Assembly: GCA_050725495.1 (NCBI GenBank)
Contig: JBOHHM010000224.1
Location: 1-7,370, forward strand
Source of the DNA: JBOHHM01 sp050725495
GTDB taxonomy: Bacteria; Pseudomonadota; Gammaproteobacteria; Burkholderiales; Burkholderiaceae_C
DNA: 7,370 nt
Reading direction: 5' to 3'
Part shown: one piece after another, positions 6,634 through 7,370 of the stretch
How the letters are laid out: each line of letters starts with the position of its first letter
How positions within the stretch are numbered: the first letter of the stretch is position 1
Position numbers and translations under genes: made by a program
Notes under the pieces: generated by a model
Told to the model about the DNA's origin: nothing
The model's input: the letters and a program-made list of their open reading frames with translations, nothing else
Databases searched by the model: none

Positions 6634-7176
6634 TTATTTGGCGGCGGGCTGGGGCGCCGGCGCGGCGGCGTCCAGCACGCTGGGCGCCGGGTTCTTCTTC
6701 AGGGCTTCGGCCACGATGGCCTGCGCGGGGCTCATGCACTCGTCGGCCAGGCGCTGGCCCAGCTTGGCGTTCATCAGCATCGACTTGTTGGCGAGCTGCA
6801 GCCAGACCGCGCCGGCCTTCGGGTCCTCCAGGCGCACGGCGCCGGTCTTGGTTTCGACCGGGAACATGCGGTACTTGAGGTTCTTGACCTGCACGTCGAA
6901 ATAACCGGGCGCCTTGGGGTCGGCAGTGACCGTGACGAACGCGCCGAGCTCGCAGGGCAGGCGGCCCGCATGCACACGTTCGGCAATCGCCAGCTCGGCC
7001 GGCGTCAGTGCAGCCTCGGCCGCTTCGATGCCGGCCGCAACATTCTTGGCCGTGCTTTTGAGGGCTGCGCGGTTGGGGTTGACGGCCTTCGGTTCCGGGC
7101 TGGCCTTGGCAGCGGGCTGCGCCAGCGCAAGCGCGGGCGCGATCAGGATCAGGGTGGATAGGAGGACGGCTTTCAT
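6634..7176 (-). CDS. Secreted protein of unknown function, upstream of acnB
   Basis: I do not recognise a named family. The 180-aa product has a clear Sec signal peptide: MKA, a hydrophobic core VLLSTLILIAPALALA, and likely cleavage after ALA at residue 19, giving a periplasmic or exported protein of about 160 residues. An Ala/Pro/Lys-rich linker (20-45) precedes a compact domain (about 55-160) that looks like a real fold, with VTVTADPKAPGYFDVQVKN, RMFPVETKTGAVRLED and VWLQLANKSMLM. The mature protein has exactly two cysteines, Cys75 and Cys147, a plausible disulfide. The tail is Ala/Pro-rich. ATG 7176 is chosen because it begins the signal peptide; the frame is open further upstream, but that extension overlaps the preceding gene and lacks protein character. 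It starts 16 nt after the upstream stop and ends 40 nt before acnB, so all three are probably one transcript. I see no strong ribosome binding site, which suggests coupling. Confidence 0.82.
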   Translation of the reverse strand: MKAVLLSTLILIAPALALAQPAAKASPEPKAVNPNRAALKSTAKNVAAGIEAAEAALTPAELAIAERVHAGRLPCELGAFVTVTADPKAPGYFDVQVKNLKYRMFPVETKTGAVRLEDPKAGAVWLQLANKSMLMNAKLGQRLADECMSPAQAIVAEALKKNPAPSVLDAAAPAPQPAAK

Positions 7177-7192
7177 GATGTCTGGGTGTTGC

Positions 7193-7370
7193 TCAGGGGC
7201 GGGGCGCCCCGAAATAGCCTTGTACTTCCGGGGGCAGCGCTCGCCCGGTCTGGTGCGCACGCTCGAGCACCTGCCAGAAATAGCGGTAGCTGGCCCGGTC
7301 GTGCAGCTTGCCTTCAAAACTGATGGGAGCCCAGTCAGAGCGGGCGGCAGCCGCTATGATTTTTGCAGCA
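7193..7370 (-). CDS. 3' end of a gene, possibly CitE/HpcH-like CoA-ester lyase (partial)
   Basis: The minus-strand frame is open from the window's right edge to a TGA at 7193-7195, giving 58 residues without an internal Met, so the start is outside. It reads as real protein, with SDWAPISFEGKLHDRASYRY followed by FWQVLERAHQTGRALPPEV. The pattern (A..I..A, then a hydrophobic stretch with G-K-L-x-D-R, then an amphipathic helix with VLERA) resembles the C-terminus of citrate-lyase beta / HpcH-HpaI aldolase family proteins. I also recall such genes near acnB in Comamonadaceae. This assignment is tentative: no catalytic residue is in view. The stop lies 16 nt before the secreted-protein gene, in the same direction, which supports an operon with it and acnB. 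The overlapping upstream extension of the secreted-protein frame is arginine- and cysteine-rich and is the less likely reading here. Confidence 0.5.
   Translation of the reverse strand, partial: AAKIIAAAARSDWAPISFEGKLHDRASYRYFWQVLERAHQTGRALPPEVQGYFGAPRP

Noticed and set aside
3972..6878. Open frame of 968 codons on the plus strand, antisense to acnB
   Set aside because: It mirrors the aconitase codons in GC-rich DNA, is rich in His, Arg, Gly and Ala, shows no domain, and runs through the acnB terminator. The acnB reading is unambiguous.
7177..7317. N-terminal extension of the secreted protein up to 7317
   Set aside because: It would bury the signal peptide behind 47 Arg/Cys-rich residues and overlap a better coding frame; the hydrophobic signal starting at 7176 decides the start.
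7347..7370. AT-richer stretch GCCGCTATGATTTTTGCAGC-like as a third copy of the short palindrome
   Set aside because: The arms do not match and the segment reads as protein (AAKIIAAAA) in the partial gene at the right edge.
1..7370. CRISPR array, tRNA or rRNA genes, riboswitches, transposase or toxin-antitoxin genes
   Set aside because: No regularly spaced direct repeats, no tRNA cloverleaf or rRNA-like sequence, and no matching protein motifs on either strand.

Overview
The window is visibly GC-rich, densely coding DNA that looks like the chromosome of a betaproteobacterium, most likely family Comamonadaceae (the Polaromonas, Rhodoferax, Variovorax and Acidovorax group). This rests on three things: an AcnB-type aconitase, the style of the proteins, and two kinds of short intergenic repeat that I recognise from memory as common in that family. 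The genus cannot be fixed from the sequence alone. I found no RNA genes, CRISPR array, insertion sequence or phage genes.

Layout from left to right. (1) Plus strand, 3-1678: the C-terminal two thirds of an amidase-signature hydrolase overlaps by 19 nt a gene of the Asp/Glu/hydantoin racemase superfamily. The pair looks like the end of a catabolic operon. The racemase-like protein has Ala at both positions where hydantoin racemases carry their catalytic Cys pair. (2) 1679-1801: a 123-nt gap with a short palindromic repeat. (3) Plus strand, 1802-3019: a solitary polysaccharide pyruvyl transferase family protein. (4) 3020-3234: a 215-nt non-coding gap between convergent genes, filled largely by a hairpin-rich repeat. 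(5) Minus strand, 3235-3801: a small TVP38/DedA-type membrane protein. (6) 3802-4007: no gene; it holds a second copy of the short palindrome fused to a strong 16-bp terminator hairpin. (7) Minus strand, 4008-7370: an apparent operon read right to left, made of the 3' end of a gene running off the window (possibly a CitE/HpcH-type CoA-ester lyase), a 180-aa secreted protein of unknown function, and acnB, ending at the terminator.

The minus-strand operon links central carbon metabolism (aconitase, and perhaps a citrate-lyase-like enzyme) to an exported protein of unknown role. The left-hand pair suggests nitrogen or carbon scavenging from amides. No complete new system is evident. The most interesting items are the racemase-like protein without cysteines, the conserved-looking secreted protein next to acnB, and the repeat elements that sit at gene ends.
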